This document shows, piece after piece, positions 4,722 to 7,150 of a stretch of DNA of 7,150 bases (its first letter is position 1; each line of letters starts with the position of its first letter). Below the pieces are notes generated by a model, which was not told where the DNA came from, searched no databases, and saw nothing but the letters and a program-made list of their open reading frames with translations. The translations under genes and the position numbers were made by a program. Origin of the DNA: an uncultured Brachyspira sp. (GTDB lineage Bacteria; Spirochaetota; Brachyspiria; Brachyspirales; Brachyspiraceae); NCBI RefSeq assembly GCF_934747485.1, contig NZ_CAKVGN010000101.1:1-7150 (forward strand), in the 5' to 3' direction.

Positions 4722-6875
4722 TTAAACAAGTCTATTCAAATTTTCTAAATATTCTTTTGCTTCATCATCATAAATATTAATATCCAAAACTTTTTTGTAG
4801 CATTCTTTAGCTTTTTCTTTATCATCAATTTTTAAATATAATTCCGCCATTTCTCTTAGAGTATAACAGCAGTATGAATGTACTTCAAAATATTTTTTAT
4901 AAATATCTATAGCTTTTTTATAATATTCTTTTGCCAAATCTTTTTCATTAAGATCATTATAAATTTCTGCTATAGAAACATAACATTCCTCACGATTAGG
5001 TTCTAATGAAATAGCATGTTTATAACATTTTAATGCTTTATTTTTATTGCCTATTTTTATATATAAATCGCCTATTTCCTTTGAATAAAAACCTTTAAAT
5101 TCTTTTCTCTCCCATCTGTTTTCTATTCTGAACATACGACTAGTACTTTTTATTTCAAGTTTTATAGCTTTTTTATATGCTTCAATAGCTTTGTTTTTAT
5201 TGCCTATAGAATTATATAAATCTCCTATAATCTCTAAAGTCCAACAACTTTTATCTTTTTCATTTTCATAAACCTCTATTGCTTTTTTATAATATTCTTC
5301 TGCATTTTCTTTTTCTCCTAAACTTTCATAAATCTCTGCAATATATATAAAATTATCCCCGTCTTTTTTATTATCATCTAAATTGATATATTTTTGATAA
5401 TATTCAATAGCCTTATATTTTTCTCCTATATGCATATATAAATCAGATAATATTTCATAATCATTCTTATCAGCATAATAATTAAGAGCTTTATTAATAA
5501 GCAAATCTTTTTTATCATGTTTTAAAAGTTTATCATACAAATCTAATAATTTTATTATATTACTATAAATATTTGCATTGCCTCTATCTTTATTTTCAAA
5601 TATATAATTCATATATTTTTCGTACATCTCCAAAGCCTTATCATAATTTTTAATTTTTTTATAAATATCACCTAAACTATAATAATCATTATTATCAAAA
5701 TGATTAATTTCAATAAGTTTATTATACATTTCAATAGCTTTATCATATCTGTAAATGCTTTTATATAAATGAGCCAAAGTTTCATAAACTCTATAATTAA
5801 TATTCTCTTTATTATTCAGTAAATATTTTTCAAGTACATTAGCTCCTTTATCATATATTCTCAAATCAAAAGAATATATAGTTTCTAATCCATCATAATA
5901 TTCAAAATTATTAGGCTCTTCTTCTATAAGCTGATTAAATGCTTCTATCAAATATCTATAGTCTTCAATATCTTTATTATATAGATATCTTATCCAACGC
6001 CATTCATGTTTTTTAATATATTTTTTATATGCATCAATACCTTTCTGATACTCTCCTAAAGCCATATAAGATTTAGCTAATGCATTTATTGCACTGGTAT
6101 CTTCAATATAATCACAAGAAGGATGAATTTCTAATACCTTCTCATAATTTTCTATTGCCTTATCATATTCTTTTTTCGCAAAATATGATAATCCTAAATA
6201 CATAAAATCGCTTTCATCATGCAAAGGAAGTTTTATTATTTCTTTAAACACTTCTATTGCTTCATCATATTTGCCCAATTTAAAATATGATTTTCCTATC
6301 ACAGTAAGATAATATTCTAAATGATTGTCATAATTAAAAACATAGCTTTTATTTAACTTAACTGCTTTTTCAGCATATTCTATTGCTGCATAATAATTTT
6401 TATTTTCATAATTAATATATCCTAAAAGATGCCAATATTCTGAATCATTTTTATTTAATTCTATAGCTTTTTTAATAAGTTTTAATGCTTCATTATAGTT
6501 TTCATTTCTTCTGAAACAATATATATAATTGGCTGCCTTATAGTATAATGCTTTATCATCATTAGGATTTATTAACAAAACTTTTCTAAACTGCTTTTGA
6601 GCTTTTTTATTATCTCTATTAGAATAATATGCTCTTGCTAATAAAGTTAAAGCTCTTGTATTATTTTTATCTTTTTTAATATACTCTTTTAATACTTCTA
6701 TAACTTCATCAATTATATTTTCATTATTATTCTCATCATTATTTTGATAATCTTCATCATTTTCATTATTATCTAACTTGTTATCTGCTTCAGTTGAATC
6801 AGTTTCATCAAGTTCATAAGAAAACTCTTTGTTTATTATATTTTCGATTTCTTCTAAAGTATATGATTTTTTCAT
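4722..6875 (-). CDS. Large TPR-repeat protein of unknown function
   Basis: This 717-residue protein is made almost entirely of tetratricopeptide repeats of about 34 residues, which form a superhelix for binding other proteins. After a short N-terminal part there is an acidic, Asn-rich low-complexity stretch (about 23-52). Roughly 15-16 TPR units then run to the C-terminus, for example near 73-106, 186-219, 222-255, 261-294, 363-395, 396-429, 471-504, 507-540, 598-628 and 671-704. Many units keep the A-x-Y/E-x-Y-x-K-A-I pattern. No signal peptide, membrane segment or catalytic domain is visible, so it is probably a cytoplasmic scaffold or adaptor. The ATG has an AGGAG 7 nt upstream and a strong promoter-like sequence further up. 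It points the same way as the hyd genes, but its own promoter and the 131-bp gap suggest an independent unit. Proteins like this are numerous in some spirochaetes, so the placement may be incidental. Confidence 0.88.
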   Translation of the reverse strand: MKKSYTLEEIENIINKEFSYELDETDSTEADNKLDNNENDEDYQNNDENNNENIIDEVIEVLKEYIKKDKNNTRALTLLARAYYSNRDNKKAQKQFRKVLLINPNDDKALYYKAANYIYCFRRNENYNEALKLIKKAIELNKNDSEYWHLLGYINYENKNYYAAIEYAEKAVKLNKSYVFNYDNHLEYYLTVIGKSYFKLGKYDEAIEVFKEIIKLPLHDESDFMYLGLSYFAKKEYDKAIENYEKVLEIHPSCDYIEDTSAINALAKSYMALGEYQKGIDAYKKYIKKHEWRWIRYLYNKDIEDYRYLIEAFNQLIEEEPNNFEYYDGLETIYSFDLRIYDKGANVLEKYLLNNKENINYRVYETLAHLYKSIYRYDKAIEMYNKLIEINHFDNNDYYSLGDIYKKIKNYDKALEMYEKYMNYIFENKDRGNANIYSNIIKLLDLYDKLLKHDKKDLLINKALNYYADKNDYEILSDLYMHIGEKYKAIEYYQKYINLDDNKKDGDNFIYIAEIYESLGEKENAEEYYKKAIEVYENEKDKSCWTLEIIGDLYNSIGNKNKAIEAYKKAIKLEIKSTSRMFRIENRWERKEFKGFYSKEIGDLYIKIGNKNKALKCYKHAISLEPNREECYVSIAEIYNDLNEKDLAKEYYKKAIDIYKKYFEVHSYCCYTLREMAELYLKIDDKEKAKECYKKVLDINIYDDEAKEYLENLNRLV

Positions 6876-6956
6876 AGTGTAACTCCTATATTTTTATTAT
6901 TTTTTTATATATAGAGGTACAAAAAACGGCTTCACGGTAGGTTTTGAATATAATAT

Positions 6957-6985
6957 AGTATAGTGAACTCAATACAGTTTGTCAA
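6957..6985 (-). promoter_or_regulatory. Sigma-70-type promoter of the TPR gene
   Basis: On the minus strand a perfect TTGACA (6985-6980) is followed after exactly 17 bp by TATACT (6962-6957), one base from consensus. Transcription would start near 6950 and leave a leader of about 75 nt before the ATG at 6875. This is the best promoter match in the window. Confidence 0.7.
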
Positions 6986-7073
6986 TTTTAATATTTTCGT
7001 AGATGCATTATCAACTTTTTTACAAAATGTAAGATTTTTATTATAAACATTGATATTTTAATATAAATTTAGT

Positions 7074-7150
7074 GGCTGTCCTAGATAACTAAAAAAGCTC
7101 CTTTCTTGCTAAATTATATATAATTTCCAACTGTTTTTCAACTTTTGGAT
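7074..7150. mobile_element. Possible end of an insertion sequence (partial, runs off the window)
   Basis: GGCTGTCC at 7074-7081 resembles the terminal inverted-repeat tip seen in several IS families (for example the IS1182 and IS5 types). Just inside it, 8 bp away, a minus-strand reading frame ends. A coding frame ending within a few bases of a terminal repeat is typical of IS ends. The other end and the bulk of any transposase are outside the window, so family and even identity are unproven. Confidence 0.35.
7089..7150 (-). CDS. C-terminal fragment of an ORF, possibly a transposase
   Basis: The last 19 codons of an open frame entering from beyond the right edge read PKVEKQLEIIYNLARKELF and end in TAG at 7091-7089. 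The composition (charged, helical, Lys/Glu-rich) looks coding. The fragment is too short to assign to a family. The adjacent GGCTGTCC motif suggests a transposase; any other gene ending here is also possible. Confidence 0.35.
   Translation of the reverse strand, partial: PKVEKQLEIIYNLARKELF

Overview
The window is a very AT-rich bacterial segment with its genes on the minus strand. It carries an [FeFe]-hydrogenase (H-cluster) maturation cluster. The low G+C content, A/T-ending codons, tandem TPR protein and short G+C-rich palindromic repeats between genes fit an anaerobic, H2-producing fermenter. My best guess is a spirochaete of the Brachyspira type; this is recognition, not proof. No rRNA, tRNA, CRISPR array or prophage gene is visible.

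Layout in the direction of transcription (right to left). At the right edge (about 7074-7150) is what may be the end of an insertion sequence: a GGCTGTCC end motif and the last 19 codons of a minus-strand ORF. Next is a well-formed sigma-70-type promoter (6957-6985), followed by a 717-residue cytoplasmic TPR-repeat protein (6875-4722). A 131-bp gap contains a second candidate promoter. It is followed by the TM1266-type small 'iron-only hydrogenase system regulator' (4590-4339) and, 38 bp on, hydG (4300-2876). A 319-bp gap holding two G+C-rich palindromic elements in inverted orientation leads to hydF (2556-1378). A 159-bp gap holding a second copy of one of these elements leads to hydE (1218-97), which starts at TTG.

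How the genes work together (established for the families). HydG is a radical-SAM tyrosine lyase that makes the CO and CN- ligands on an Fe-cysteine synthon. HydE is a radical-SAM enzyme that processes that synthon toward the 2Fe subcluster with its azadithiolate bridge. HydF is the GTPase/FeS scaffold that assembles the 2Fe precursor and delivers it to apo-hydrogenase. All three maturases are intact and keep their key motifs, so the window encodes a complete maturation set. The hydrogenase itself (hydA) is not here. The TM1266-type protein commonly accompanies these genes, but its function is not established. The TPR protein has no demonstrable link to hydrogenase beyond position and strand.

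Nothing here amounts to a clear new system. The parts most worth a second look are the repeated hairpin elements just after the hydG and hydF stop codons, the odd leader of the regulator gene (no Shine-Dalgarno sequence, an overlapping mini-ORF and an inverted repeat at the predicted transcription start), and the large TPR protein beside the hyd genes.
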